64,000 nucleotides of DNA from Tricholoma matsutake (Eukaryota > Basidiomycota > Agaricomycetes > Agaricales > Tricholomataceae): NCBI GenBank assembly GCA_026075535.2, contig AP026544.2, forward strand, positions 2,852,001 through 2,916,000. Reading direction: 5' to 3'. Position numbers and translations under genes: made by a program. Positions 44,356-55,969 of this stretch are shown here, piece by piece. The notes beneath the pieces were generated by a model that made no database searches, had not been told where the DNA came from, and saw only the letters and a program-made list of their open reading frames with translations. How positions within the stretch are numbered: position 1 is the stretch's first letter; every line of letters begins with the position of its first letter.

Positions 44356-46017
44356 ATGTTGACGTCCTTTATGCCAGCTTGTGGCCATTCTACATCTCCG
44401 AAATTCGATCCGAAACAGCCCAGAGAACTCCGAAAATACTTTGAAGAGCTCAAAATTCTCTTCCTGACTTGCAGTATTACAGATCATGGCCTAAAGAAGA
44501 AGCATGCTTGCAGATATGTTGACATCAATTCTTGCAAACTCTGGGAATCACTTCCAGAGTACCAGCCCAGCACCTCATTTAATGTGTTTCACATTGCAGT
44601 ACACAAGTTCTATCCTGGATCAGAAGACGAATGCAAATACAGCATTTCAGACATGGATACTGTCGTTCACAAACAGCTTTGCATCGGTATTTTTGACTCG
44701 AATGATCTAGGAGTTTATTATAGGTCATTCTACAACATTACGAATTTTCTTCGCTCGAAACACAGAATTTTGGAGGCCAAACAAAGTTGAGCTTTTGTTT
44801 GAGGGTTTCAAACAGATTTACAGACTCAAATTGCGCATCATCTCGAACTTAAGTTCCCAGATCATTATCCCGATGACCCATATGCTCTGAACGACATCCA
44901 TGATGCCACGAAATTTGTTTTAGCATCTTCGAACTCGTATTCCATTCCCCAGCTATCAATTTTGACCTCGAATTCATCATTGCCTAGTGCTCCAATCAAC
45001 TCCAAGGATATTTCACACATTCTTGAACATTTTGCATCAAACTTTGCATTGGTTGTCACAGCTTTGCATCCAACCAGAATAGTGTCCGAAACTTCTGTCC
45101 CGACCTCATTATTCACTGATATAGCACCTTTGACCACATCAAACCAAATGTTTGATGGTACGCATCACAGCTCACACATTTCAGACAATGTAGAAGCTTG
45201 TATCACAGCACTCGAACGTGAATTAGCTCTCGAAAAAGAGCTTGTGCTTGAATGAGAAATCTTCACACTTCGAAATTGTCATGACATGCCTCCCAGTCTT
45301 CATCGCATAGTTCAAGCTTCATCACACATGTCCATGCCAGTTTCATCATCTTCACCTTTGATAGTTCCAGTCCAGTCCACTCGAATAGTTGCAGCTTCAT
45401 CAGCTTCGAGTTCGATCAACCCCATTCTACCTGTTTCATTAGTATCAACTTTGCCATCATCAGTCTCGCCAGCTTTGCCTTTGTCCATTGCATCATTCAC
45501 ACCAGTTTCATCTTTGACAAATTTGCCTTTGCCTATCGCACCAATCATATCAGCTTTGACAGTTTTGACATTGTCCAAAGAACATGAAATATTCAAATTA
45601 CCATTTTTGACTTCAACTTGCCCTCTGACACCATTTTTGCCTCCCCAATCTAGTCCAATCTCACCCCTGATATTTTTGTCATATTCATCCTCATCATCAC
45701 CCATTTCGACCTCGTCTTTGTGCTTGCCACTCCCAATATTTTTGTCCTCAATCTCGTCCTCTGTGCCATCATCCATTTCACCATCTATTTCAATATCATG
45801 TTCACCCTCATATATTTCGCAACCAGTTTTGTGTTCACATTTGCATTTGCCCTCAAAGTCCAATATAGCACTTGAAGTTCCCTATCCATCATATATCCAT
45901 AGTCCTCAGCTCGCAACCCTTGTCGTCATCCCTGAAATTTTTATTACATCCATTGTCGACCACAGTTTTGTCAACCTTGTTTTCAATCCCTCAATTTCTC
46001 TTTTGATCTATATTTGA
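44356..46017 (+). pseudogene. Gag of the gag-only element
   Basis: A single frame of 554 codons interrupted only by three TGA codons (44788, 44800, 45253). Relatives have Arg or Gln at the first two, so CGA-to-TGA is the likely cause. The N-terminal part has the Gyp-A/C capsid signature (ACGHSTSPKFDPKQPRELRKY, YPGSEDECKYSISDMD). There is no CCHC knuckle. The C-terminal half is a long Ser/Pro/Thr/Ile low-complexity tail with imperfect repeats. If whole, it could make particles but not copy RNA. Confidence 0.78.
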
Positions 46018-46261
46018 CTAGTTCCTCGACCCCATTATAGCAATCATGGTTAGCACTCTCAACATCAACCAAATTCATGCATTTCCTTCTCTTTTGCTCG
46101 CATTTCAAGCTCATTCTATTTATCGAACTCATCTTCACCATGCTCGACATTCTTCGATTAGCCTCGACAGCTTTTATTTTAGCTTCAACATCTCATTTTG
46201 CATTGCTTCAATTCGATTTACCTTTGCAGTTCAATCGACTGACTGGGACAGTCAGTATTTT

Positions 46262-46275
46262 AGTCAGGGGGAGGA
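46262..46275 (+). promoter_or_regulatory. Polypurine tract of the gag-only element
   Basis: AGTCAGGGGGAGGA directly before TGATAGG of the 3' LTR; shares GGGGGAGGA with Gyp-C. Confidence 0.75.
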
Positions 46276-47565
46276 TGATAGGTCCACCTTGTTGTTCAAG
46301 CTCGGAAAACACATCTACAAACCCCTCCAAAGCTCTACGAACCTCTACAAAGTCACGAAAATTCTTCGAAAATCTTTGCAATGCTTCGAAACTCTTTGCA
46401 ACACCTCAAAATTCTTTGTATGCCTTTGGCCACCATAATACAATTCCCCCAACCTTTGTACAGCTCAGGATATACACTTGGAACATTGTCAATGGGTTCT
46501 GAACCAGTTTTGAGCAATATTGCAGTGATATCGGCCTTCGAACAAGTACGATATTTCCTTGACTGACTTCAAAAATCATCAAACATCGAAAATCGACATC
46601 GGACACTATATCGCTATCTGAATGGTCATCGCACACATGCCAGACATATCCCCTACCATTGTTGAACAATATCGCACCGATTTCGGGCCACAAATGAAGT
46701 CTGAAGAAACTTCAAAAATCTTCAAAAAACCTCGAACCTCGAAAAACATCTTTGGACACAGTATATCCTATTTGAACAATCTTCGGATGCATGCTGGACA
46801 CATGGGACACTATCTCGAGTATATCAAACACATTTTGACCACATGTGCATGCATACAATCTGCTCGAAGCAGTTTCTGATGTTTTATTCAATTTATAACA
46901 AGGACATTCTGCTTTTAGCTATTCTTTCTTCATCATGTGCTATATTCACCCTTTCTAGTCTCACTTTATTGTTCTGATATACTTCTATTATCTTTTGCCT
47001 CGAGCTTTCCACATGTTTGCCTCATGTTCTCTGGCCTTTTTAGGTAGTTTCTTTATTTTATATAAAAAGATGTACTAGATACAAAGAAAAACAAGAAAGT
47101 CATCGTCTTCCTCCCAGATCACAGTGATTTGAGAGTCCAGTTTAGTCTTATTCAGTCCAAAGTTTGGTGTTTTATGCTAAACTTCCTCAAAAATCCTCAA
47201 AAATCTTTGAATTACACTATTTTCACTCTTGTTTCCCTTGATTCACCTTTGTTTCGCTTCTATAACTTGTCTAGTCCCCTGATCTTGCATCCAGACATAT
47301 TTGTGCACTCGAAATTCCTTGAAACTTCTTCAAAAAAACCTCAAAAAATAACACAACGTCTCGAAAATCATTGCAACTCCTCAAAAATCCTTGAAACACA
47401 TTCTTTTAGCTTCGAACTGCTTTGACAAGCAGTTGTTTTATGACTATTTGATGGTCAGTCTGACAGGTGACATCTAGAGGGCCCTGCATCCTTCCTCTGA
47501 CTTGTGTTATACCATCCAAAGCCATTTAGTAGGTTTTGTTTGGGTTTCCAGGTTGAGCATCATCA
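46276..47565 (+). repeat. 3' LTR-Y of the gag-only element
   Basis: 1290 bp, near-identical to 42776-44045; differences are mainly transitions at CG sites. Confidence 0.9.
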
Positions 47566-48427
47566 CCATCCACATTGATGACTATCTGTCCATTGCAGAC
47601 TCCATGAGCGAAAATGAATGCTTCAAGGATCAGATGAGGAAGGTATGGACAATTTCTGAGTTGGGCATGGCACATTTTATTGTCGGGGTTGCTGTCACCT
47701 GGGACAGGGCTAACAGAACTGCCGTGCTATCACAGACAGTGCTGATTGATAAAATTGTCGAACAGTTTGATCAAAAAGATGCCCATCTGGTATCTGTGCA
47801 TTTAGAGCCTGGTACCAAATTACACCATGCAGATCGACAATCTATGTGTCTGGAGGACAGGCTCAGCTCAACAAGGTACCGATCACTCATGGGTTGTCTA
47901 CTCTACCTAGCCATCAGTACGTGCCCCAATATTTCTTATGCCATCCAGCAACTCTCACAATACCTTGATTGTTTTTCCTTTGTACATTGGCAGGTAACTG
48001 CCTCAATACGTGTCGCAGTGTAGGTGGATATATATGCTCCCTCGGTTCAGGTGCCATCTCCTGGACGGTGCATAAACAAAAGGTTGTTGCAACTTCATCC
48101 TGTGAAGCTGAGTATGTTGCTGCATTTGAGACAGCCAAGGAATGTATCTGGTTGCGAACATTGCTTCATTCCATCAATCATCAGCAATCGCCCCCAACAT
48201 TAATCTACTGTGATAACTCTGCTACCAAGACCTTATCTGAAGACCCTCTCCTTCATTCCCGCATTAAACATGTTGACATCAAATACCATATCCTTCACAA
48301 CCATGTCCAATCAAATGAATTATGGCTTACCTACATCAACACCCACAAGAATGTCGTGGACATGTTCACAAAGGTACTAGATGTCAAACAATTCACTTAC
48401 CTATGTGGCTTCCTCAGCCTCCACTAA
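47566..48427 (+). pseudogene. Ty1/copia RT end and RNase H (Cop-F, second part)
   Basis: It resumes with HIDDYLSIADSMSENECF, the second half of the RT active site (HxDD). ELGMAHFIVGVAV, SLMGCLLYLAISTCPNISYA and the RNase H follow: WTVHKQKVVATSSCEAEYVA, YCDNSATKTLSEDPLLHSRI and HVDIKYHILHN. The C-terminus ends at the stop at about 48425. A frame break near 47990 precedes RNase H. With 42330-42775 this makes a near-complete RT-RNase H of a copia element in plus orientation. Confidence 0.9.
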
Positions 48428-48468
48428 CTCGATTCCATGCGAGGAGGAGTATTCACGGTGAGGAGGAG

Positions 48469-48830
48469 TGTTGAGAATGACACTGTGAGCGCATGTGAAT
48501 GCTGTATTGCCAAATACAGATCTCAGCATGTTAATTGATGTGTGTCATATATTTAGCACATCCCTTTGATGCGCATGTTTGTATCCATGTCATGGATACC
48601 TTTATACCATTCTCCTTTATCTAACATGACTCATATACATACAGGAGACAGATACCAGATCACCTCAGTCACTTATACAGAGACTGAGGTGAGTAACGAC
48701 TTATTATTTAGTAGCAAACAATTACTTACTGTACTCATAGTTCACTCTTGTTGTACTAGGTACAGTACTGATAAAGTCACTTATACAGAGACTGAGTTCA
48801 CTCTTGTTGTACTAGGATTGATTTTCTACA
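48469..48830 (+). repeat. Probable 3' LTR of Cop-F
   Basis: It starts TGTTGAGAATGAC right after a purine-rich gaggaggagt, 40 bp beyond the RNase H stop, and ends TTTTCTACA (362 bp). The 5' LTR is not in the window, so the right border is a guess from the TG...CA ends. It contains the duplicated 42-nt segment with and without an intron-like insert (48667-48816). Confidence 0.6.
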
Positions 48831-48879
48831 GTGATATAAGACCAAGACCTCAATCCTGAGAACTCAGAATGCAGAGATT

Positions 48880-49130
48880 GGGTTCCCACAGGAGAAACTG
48901 ACTCTCATGCATGGCAATAACTTATGTGCATTAGCTATTGCCAAAAATCCACGTTATCATAAGAGGACTGATATTATATTCAAGAACAAATCAGTAACAA
49001 GACTATAGTTACTGAATATCTTCCAATGACACAAATTACTGCTGACACATTTACTAGAGCCTTACCCAGGCAGGCTCATGAACCCACTTCAGGCCTCTGC
49101 TGCTGGCTCACAGTGAAGGAGTAGTAGTGG
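48880..49130 (+). pseudogene. Second copia RNase H fragment
   Basis: Read over two frames: HGNNLCALAIAKNPRYHKRT, then TEYLPMTQITADTFTRALPR, the end of a copia RNase H (DNxxAIALAxNPxxHxRTKHI ... T.E..AD.FTK.L). It differs from Cop-F RNase H, so it belongs to another copia family. It is broken by a frameshift near 48990, with no LTR recognised after it. Confidence 0.65.
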
Positions 49131-49288
49131 AAAACTGAGATCCACCTGGATGGACCCCAAATAAAATATGCGAGGGAGCGGGTGCGCTAAGAAATGCTGA
49201 TGATGATGTGTGTGGGGGTGGTGGAGGTGAGAAAAGATGGAGAGCAAGTAGCATAGAGCAATGTTGTTAATTACATAGTCAGAGCACC

Positions 49289-51101
49289 TAGTGTTTGAAA
49301 GTCCAGTCTATTGGACTGAAAAAAGACCATGGACCAAACTGAACCAGACTGATGGCAACCGGACCATCAGTTGCAGTTGCCCTAACATTTTCATAAGTCC
49401 GGTTCACGGTTCATCAATGGTAGAATATCTCAATGGACCGCCCAAAGACCAACTGCAACCGGTTGTGGACCAGACTTCAGTTGCATCAAGCTTGCAAGGT
49501 CTGAATATATGATACACACTATGTATATTAGGTTGCGGTCAGTCTTTAATGGGCTGATCCATTAATTACAATTCACAATGTAGGCCTTTGCACGCACACA
49601 GTGACCCAACCCACCTCTTACACATTTGCAATGTGGAATTCTAAGCTTGTCATCTGGTGTTATCTCTCTGTTTAACCCACCCTGATGTCACTTCACCAGC
49701 AACATTCACTGAGATAGGCTCATCTAGTCATGCCTGTACAAGATCAGCCTTTTCAAATACCATTTTGACAGAGATAAGCATAGATCTCGGTAAATTCTCA
49801 GTCATTTTTCATGATCCTATACTCGTTCTGACACTAGACCAATGTCGCTTAAAGGTCCCAAACAGACGAGAGGCTAGCGTTTAGCCGTTATTTTGCGATG
49901 TCCATATCTTGTTGTGATTGGGGAATGGGATGGGGACCATCTATCTAGGTGAGTTCTCAATCATTTTGCATGATCCTATACTTGATCTGACACTGTTACA
50001 GTGGCATTTAAAGGTCCCAAAGAGATGAGAGGCTAGCGCTCACCTGCTCTTCCACTATGCTCATATCTTGTTGTAATGTGGGAATGGGATGGGGACCATC
50101 TATCTAGGTGAGTTCTCAATCGTTTTACATGATCCTATACTTGATCTGACACTATTACTATGGCGTTTAAAGGTCCTGAAGAGATGAGAGGCTAGCATTC
50201 AGCCATTCTTCTGCAATGTACATATCTTGTTGTGATGGGGGAATGGGATGGGGACCATCTATCTCGGTGGTTCTCAATCATTTTACATGATCCTATAATT
50301 GATCTTACACTATTACAATGGCATTTGAAGGTCCTGAAGAGATGAGAGGCTAGCGCTCAGCTGTTCTTCCACGATGTCCATATCTTGTTGTGATGGGGGA
50401 ATTCTTCATTATTTTACATGATCCTATACTTGATCTGACAATATTGCAATGGTGTTTGAAGGTCCCAAAGAGACGAGAGGCCAGCGTTTAGCCGTTCTTT
50501 TGCAATGTTTATATCTTGTTGTGATGTGGGAATGGGATGGGGACCATCTATCTAGGTGAGTTCTCAATTGTTTTACATGATCCTATACTTGATCTGACAC
50601 TATTGCAATGGCGTTTGAAGGTCCCGAAGAGACGAGAGGCTAGTGTTCGGCCGTTCTTCTGCAATGTACATATCTTGTTGTAATGGGGGAATGGGATGGG
50701 GACCAGCTATCTAGGTGAGTTGTCAATTGTTTTACATGATCTTATACTTGGTCTGACACTATTCACATAGTGTTTGAATGTTCCAAAGAGAAGAGAGGCC
50801 CACAACCTTTATTTCACTACATATATACTTGTTCACAGGCCCCTGCCTGTGAAGGGTAGTGTAGTTTATTTTACGGTTCCTATTACATACATAGTCCTGA
50901 CCAGTCCTGAACCGGTCTGGACCAGTCTAGTTCTGGACTGGTGGCAACTGGTCCAGCAACTGTAAGGCAACCAACACAGACTGGTCTATACCAGTCCAGT
51001 CTGTGGTTGCATATATATTTTGAAATACATGAACCGGTCCAGTTCACAGTTGCACCCCAAGGTGGGCAAAAAACTGGACTGGACTGGACTTTCAAACACT
51101 A
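49289..51101. mobile_element. hAT-2, 1813-bp non-autonomous hAT-type element
   Basis: Exact 8-bp TSD agagcacc (49281-49288, 51102-51109). The ends TAGTGTTTGAAAGTCC are shared with hAT-1. Subterminal zones are rich in ccagtc, accggt and caactggt motifs. No transposase. The interior is a 159-bp tandem array (49783-50798), entirely different from the interior of hAT-1. It inserted just past the tyrosine-recombinase ORF of the Ngaro-like element. Confidence 0.93.
49783..50798 (+). repeat. 159-bp tandem array (about 6.4 units)
   Basis: The marker gtgagttctca (or gtaaattctca) starts at 49790, 49949, 50108, about 50267, 50556 and 50715; tatcttgttg recurs at 49905, 50064, 50223, 50381, 50512 and 50671. 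The spacing is 159 bp except for one unit shortened by 28 bp. Each unit looks like one intron (GTGAGT ... CTGAC ... acag in the first unit, about 53 nt) plus one exon of about 106 nt reading LKVPKRREASVQPFFCDVHI in the best frame. Units differ mostly by transitions. Confidence 0.88.
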
Positions 51102-51109
51102 AGAGCACC

Positions 51110-52170
51110 ACTAATTGCTGTTCGACCCTAACTGCAGGGTTCTCCCAGATATAAATTTTCCAAGCCTCCAAGGACCATCATCCGACAGCTTGAACAATAG
51201 ACTCTGGAAGTCCCAGCAAAGCCAAAAAGGTAGCATAACCTGTGTGCAGAGGATGTCCGCCAAATCAACAATCTAGAACTGTGAAGAATTTGAGTTCGAA
51301 CCATGAACGAGTAGGGTGATTGCCATTCTCGCAAAGAAACAAAGCTGCCCTGGCACCATGAAGATGATCTCATAGTCGTATGTAGTTCTGGAGCAGCGAT
51401 ACAGGATCCACAATGTCTTGAGTGGTCAAGATGACATCGGACCCTCAGTAGAATGGATCTCCCTTGTGATACGGGAGACGATACTGTGCATGCCCACCGT
51501 CAAAGACCAACGAAGCCCATTTAACAATCTTCCTCCAGTCAAACAAACTGTGGTCATTCTTCTGGACCAACTCACCCATATGATGACAACCATAGAAAGC
51601 ACAAGTCAGTAGGACAATGAACAGGAAGTCGTCGTATGTTCCTGTACAGTGGGTGACATTGAGGAATGACTGCAAGTGAGCTAGACATAGTGGCAGTTTC
51701 CTCTCAACAGGATCTGCTCATACTTTCTTTGAGCCTCAAATGGTGGAACTTACCAAGGGGTGAGCATGATTTGCATCGAAGTTGGGATACAGGTCTTTGA
51801 GAAAATGCCTCATGCCTGTGAGATACTTTGGTCTGGAAGCAATGAACTGAGATGAATATGCAATGTAGCAAGATAATGTGGTGGGAGTGGGATCCAATGG
51901 AAGAGAGTGCAGAATACAGAAATTGATGTAGTCTTGAGCACCAGTGGCATAATTTTTCGATGTCGAGCATTCAATAGAATTCACTTGCAAATACAGAGCA
52001 TGGGTGTCAAGGTCTGCCAGCTCCATGGGGGGACGAGGCACATGCGGGGTGGCCTTCTTCCCCCCAGCGTGCTCAAAAGCACTCTCTCCATCACATGGGC
52101 AGAAGCTCCCATGGAGGAGTAAAGCTCTCGATGCAGTCAGCAGAGAATTTGTCTTGATACTCATCTATCA
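51110..52170 (-). pseudogene. Ngaro-like tyrosine recombinase
   Basis: The N-terminal SAM-like part is 52164-51736 (NYATGAQDYINFCILHSLPL, YLTGMRHFLKDLYP). The catalytic part is at 51675-51115: box FYGCHHMGELV, where an Arg is expected before x-G-E; GGHPLHTGYATFLALLGLPE, where the family has H-x-x-R; and the nucleophile region WSLEAWKIYI with the Tyr. Both catalytic Arg positions appear as His; at the second, CGC-to-CAC would do this. A stop near 51375 and another near 51265 break the frame. The living enzyme integrates circular DNA. Confidence 0.8.
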
Positions 52171-52199
52171 GGAGACAAGATAGCATGTCGGCACACATG

Positions 52200-53490
52200 T
52201 TCTTCTTGCCCTCGATGAACCAAACACGAACATCCATCCCAGTTCAGAGGATGATATTGGCGATGGCCAGCAATGGTGCATTGTGCAGTGATTCAGCTGC
52301 ATGAAGGGAGTTTAACACAGCGACAGAATCCAGACTATCAGTCCAGACAAGAATGCGACATGGGGGGCATGAAAGAGAGCCAGCATGGTGGATAGCTGAA
52401 GTGATGGCAAGCAGCTCGAGAAAGAAGATGTCCACCTTAGTCCCCTCAGGTGGAGGCCTAATGGGATAGACCCAGCCCTTGTTGGAATAGACAAAAGCCA
52501 GGGCATTGTGAAGGCTCGCATCTGTCCAAATTACCATGTCAGCATTGTCATCAGCCCACATGCCTGTGTCAGTAAAGCAGATTCCAATAGCAGAAGGAAT
52601 GACATCTCTCAACCATGTCAAATCGACGATGACACCCATGTTGATGGGAATCCCACGATGTGACCAAGTTTTGCCGCTGATCTTGTGGTACATTTCTGAC
52701 AAGGCTGGTCATCCCCAGGGTAGTACATTCAGCATCCAATTCAAGTGTCCTGCCAAGTGTTGCCATGTGTGGAGGGATGGAGAGTGACCAGGAGTAGCAA
52801 GAAAAAGATCAATTTTTGTAATGATATCAGATACCATAGATGGGGATAAGGAAATACTGCCCGCATTGATATCTACCCAGAAACCAATTATCTTTAGAGT
52901 CTCGCCGTGCTCCTGCTTCCAATCTTCAAATGGGCAAGAGATAGATTCCCATAGGAGCAAGAATTGTACTTGTTGACATGGGCACTGTTTTCCTCAGTAC
53001 CATACCAAGTTGTCAGCATAGTCCCAGCCAAAAAAGTCATCCATGTAGATGTGCAGACCAGTAATACCAAGCTTGCAAAGACCAAGCCAGCAAAGTAGTC
53101 CTGATATGGTGCACCAGCATCGCAGGGAGGCACAATTTCCAAATACCAGACATCAAACAATAAATAGCTTGCCCTCAATTCTTATGACTTGGTGAAGCTG
53201 AAAAATGGGATGGGCAGGCAAGTTGAGGAAAGCAGATGCAACATCTGATTTGAGGGTTACCAGATGTCGTCCTGGATTAGACGAGTGAGCATTGTGTAGA
53301 TTCTGACTGAACATTCTCATGTCATCATATTTGACTTTAGCTTCCAACTGAGGGATGCCATTGCTGATTCCTGAGTGAGTGTGATCTGTGACGACATGTG
53401 GTTTCTTGTTCTGCCAAACCATGAACATTGGTGAAATTTTCATTCCTGGAAGTAGATCAGAACTTTCCAGAGAGTTAGACAATGGCCAGC
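52200..53490 (-). pseudogene. Ngaro-like RT and RNase H
   Basis: RT: LVTLKSDVASAFLNLPAHP (about 53265-53210) and the active site IYMDDFFGWD (about 53051-53022, intact). A connection follows: IGFWVDINAGSISLSP and HLAGHLNWMLNVLPWG (about 52885-52710). RNase H: VIWTDASLHNALAFVYSNKG (about 52530-52475), FFLELLAITSAIHHA (about 52415) and ILVWTDSLDSVAVLNSL (about 52350). Three frame breaks occur. Key acids are present. Confidence 0.87.
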
Positions 53491-53514
53491 TGCACTCTCA
53501 CAATCTCGAAAAGC

Positions 53515-55296
53515 TCAGATCGCCTCCACATCTTCGGGGTTAGACTCATAATTTGGGATGACTTCCTCCAATTCAACCTTCCAGTCTCCTTCGTCAAAGG
53601 GCCAAAAACTTTTGCGAAGTCCTTTCATTATGGATTGTACAAAAGATTGGTTTGGGTGATCCATTAGTAGAAGTTCAAATTTGTCAACATCAAAGGGCGT
53701 GTCAACTTTCATTGCATCGCCCAACAATCGAATGGAATCTTGAATTATGGGGTCATGTAAGAGGTGTTGAGGTGGAGATGGCAAGGGGGGCACAGACTCA
53801 GTGAAAAGTGCAGATGGTGAAATGTAATTGTTTGAATTATCTGACCAAACAAACCCATGGTGAAACCGAGGGGAGTTGAGAGTAACTGCAGCTTTACATT
53901 TTAAGAATGGATTACCTAAAGAAACCAGTCCCTTCTCCATGAACTTCATCACATCCTCCTGCAAGCCCAATAGCTCATGTTCTGTTGCGAGATTGGAGGA
54001 GGGTGAAGCATTGCTCATTATCCTTCGCTCAATGTCCTTCACCACAAACACAGCAGATCCCATGCTTGCAGCAATTTGGACAGACCTCAGCTTTGCACGT
54101 GCCAAAGCTCCAGTTGCGGCAAGGCACATCCATGTGTTTTGAGTTGATAGCAGGAGCTGCTGCAATCTCTTGTTCATACATAGGGGATTCGGAGCAGATG
54201 GTGAGAGCATTTGCACAAGAAGTGGTAGATTGAGTTGAGCCTGGTCATCAAGGTGAAAAGGCTTGTTGGAGTACTTGTCACAAACTTGTACATCGAACAA
54301 TATGGCCACAAAGGGATTCACTGGCACAGCTCGGAAGAGATCCATGACAATCACCCAATAGTTTCTGAGCTCAGCTTCCCAGTGAGGGAAGAAGAAAGTG
54401 ACACCCAAAGCCCATGTGCCGAATACCCAAATCCAGTCAGCCTCACTTTGAAGAGCACGCTTAGAGAAGGCCTGATCCTTTTTGACCAATGCATAACCAG
54501 CTCCAAAATCCTTTGGGTCATCGTGGTGATCATAGCCCATGTCCATTGAAGCAAAGAGTTTCTTGAAATCGATGAACAAATCAAGAAGAACCTTGTGCCA
54601 AATGGTTCGAGGAAGTGGGTCTTTGACTGGGGCAAACTGAGCCTTGTTAACAAGGATGTCTTGTGAGCTCTGTGGGCTGTAGACAGAAAGCAGGTCCTGG
54701 GTTTTCTTAAGGTGAGCATCAGTTGCTGTCATATTGGACAACTTGGATAGATGTGGCACCTTTGTGAGCACCGATGCGGGGATCACGCCTTTAACACTTG
54801 ACAGTCCAAAGAGATTCTCCAGAGCATTGGAAAGAGAGCTGCCAGAGTTTGTTTGTAGCCATTTGAGGGGAGGCGCCCTGGAAGTGGTTGACCTTTTCAT
54901 GGAGCAAAGCCCAAGCAATTGAGGTGGCAGTGTTGACCAGATTCAGAACGCTCGAGTCAGCTTGCCCAGAAGGTGGTCCTGCATCAACTGGCCTCTCGGT
55001 TTCTGGGCCCCTCCTGCACTGAGTATATTGCTCGATGTAGTCTCTTGCTTCATCTGTGGTTGCTCCAGCATCCTTGAGGTGTACAAGGAAGGCCAGGCCA
55101 GGAATTGAGTGGGAAACTGCATCATCCACAATCCTTTGACATTCTTCTGCTCATGTGCGAATGATTTCTTCAGTCTGGGCTGGAGGGCTTGTAGCATGCA
55201 AAATAGGCTCATCGGACATGGAGAGAGAGGAGTGATGAAAGGAGTGAGTTGTCGATAGGAGAGGGCAGCAAGCACAATAGGAGAGATAATGACCAA
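53515..55296 (-). pseudogene. Ngaro-like gag/N-terminal ORF
   Basis: A first frame (55129 to about 54870) reads SIPGLAFLVHLKDAGATTDE and QTQCRRGPETERPVDAGPP-type sequence. After a frameshift near 54870 a 467-codon frame (54918-53515) continues (NALENLFGLSSVKGVIPASV, DPKDFGAGYALVKKDQAF, HWEAELRNYWVIVMDLFRAV). This resembles the large first ORF of basidiomycete Ngaro elements. Its exact role (particle protein) is inferred from position. Confidence 0.75.
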
Positions 55297-55300
55297 GTAG

Positions 55301-55536
55301 TAGAAGCCATGAAAATCAAATGTTTACTAAATGGTTCGATGAAGCCTGTAGATGTCATGTGACTGTGTCAGGGACCTCAGATAGAAATGGACAAAGATAT
55401 CCGCTCATGAGAAAGATTTAACTGGGTAGAATAGCAAAGCTATAACAGTAAACCAGATGAATCCTGAAAGTGATTTTCTAGATGAGATCAGCCTGAAAAG
55501 AATTGCGGGAGTTCTTATGATGCAAGTGATTGTTTC
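55301..55536. other. Spacer between Ngaro-like element and LINE-I
   Basis: About 235 bp with no ORF. It may hold the 5' terminal repeat of the Ngaro-like element, but no copy of it was found at the other end. Confidence 0.4.
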
Positions 55537-55969
55537 CTTTTTCTTTCTTTTTGTGTTATTTTTTAGACCTCTCAGGGCATACTATAATGGTCATTACATC
55601 TTAGAGTATCTACTTAAGGCCCCTTTGCCTTGACCTCTCCCCAGTCCTTGCCCCTCAGATGGCATGCCCTGGGCAGACGTTCCCCCTGAGGTCTAGTTCA
55701 TCAGGCTGTTTAGGACTGTGGGACCCTTCATTGACCTCTTCTTTGATTCACTTGGTGCCCTTGCTGGTTGGGGATTTATGTTGCTGTTAGTTGCCTGGCC
55801 ATCTAATGGCAGGCATGAGTTCGACAGTGTGGGTGTAGGTTTTGACTGGTTCTGATACCTCTAGTAATGTGCTTCGGATTTTCCATAGTCCTCTGTGTTA
55901 CAGGCAGGAATTTATTTGTTTTGTTGGTTTGGGGAAATGTGTGTCATCGGGCATTGCTAGCTCATGTGG

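Larger units (their letters stand above)
42776..47565 (+). mobile_element. Gag-only LTR retrotransposon (LTR-Y family), nested in copia RT
   Basis: Two LTRs (42776-44045 and 46276-47565) bound an internal region of only 2230 bp. It contains a primer-site candidate (44049), a gag ORF (44356-46017) and a polypurine tract (46262-46275), but no protease, RT or integrase. It interrupts copia RT between TIIAAV and HIDDYL. The left flank gctgt and right flank ccatc do not form a clear TSD. It would have to be mobilised by enzymes of a Gyp-C-type element, whose gag, termini and primer site it shares. Confidence 0.88.
51110..55300 (-). mobile_element. Ngaro-like (DIRS-order) tyrosine-recombinase retrotransposon
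   Basis: The minus-strand order is gag-like ORF, RT, RNase H, tyrosine recombinase, with no protease or DDE integrase, which is the DIRS/Ngaro plan; Ngaro elements are known from basidiomycetes. The split direct repeats that mark such elements were not recognised. The 3' side is interrupted by hAT-2 and its end is uncertain (49131-49280 may belong to it). Frame breaks and mutated recombinase residues indicate an inactive copy. Confidence 0.85.

Noticed and set aside
45312..45863. 183-codon acidic ORF on the minus strand
   Set aside because: It is the mirror of the low-complexity Ser/Pro/Ile tail of the gag-only element; coding similarity and homology lie on the plus strand.
42771..47570. 5-bp TSD for the gag-only element
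   Set aside because: gctgt against ccatc share only the second position; shifting the borders by a few bases gives no better match.
49783..50798. Regular repeat array as a CRISPR candidate
   Set aside because: The 159-bp units are repeated throughout, with no short-repeat/unique-spacer pattern, and the context is a eukaryotic transposon.
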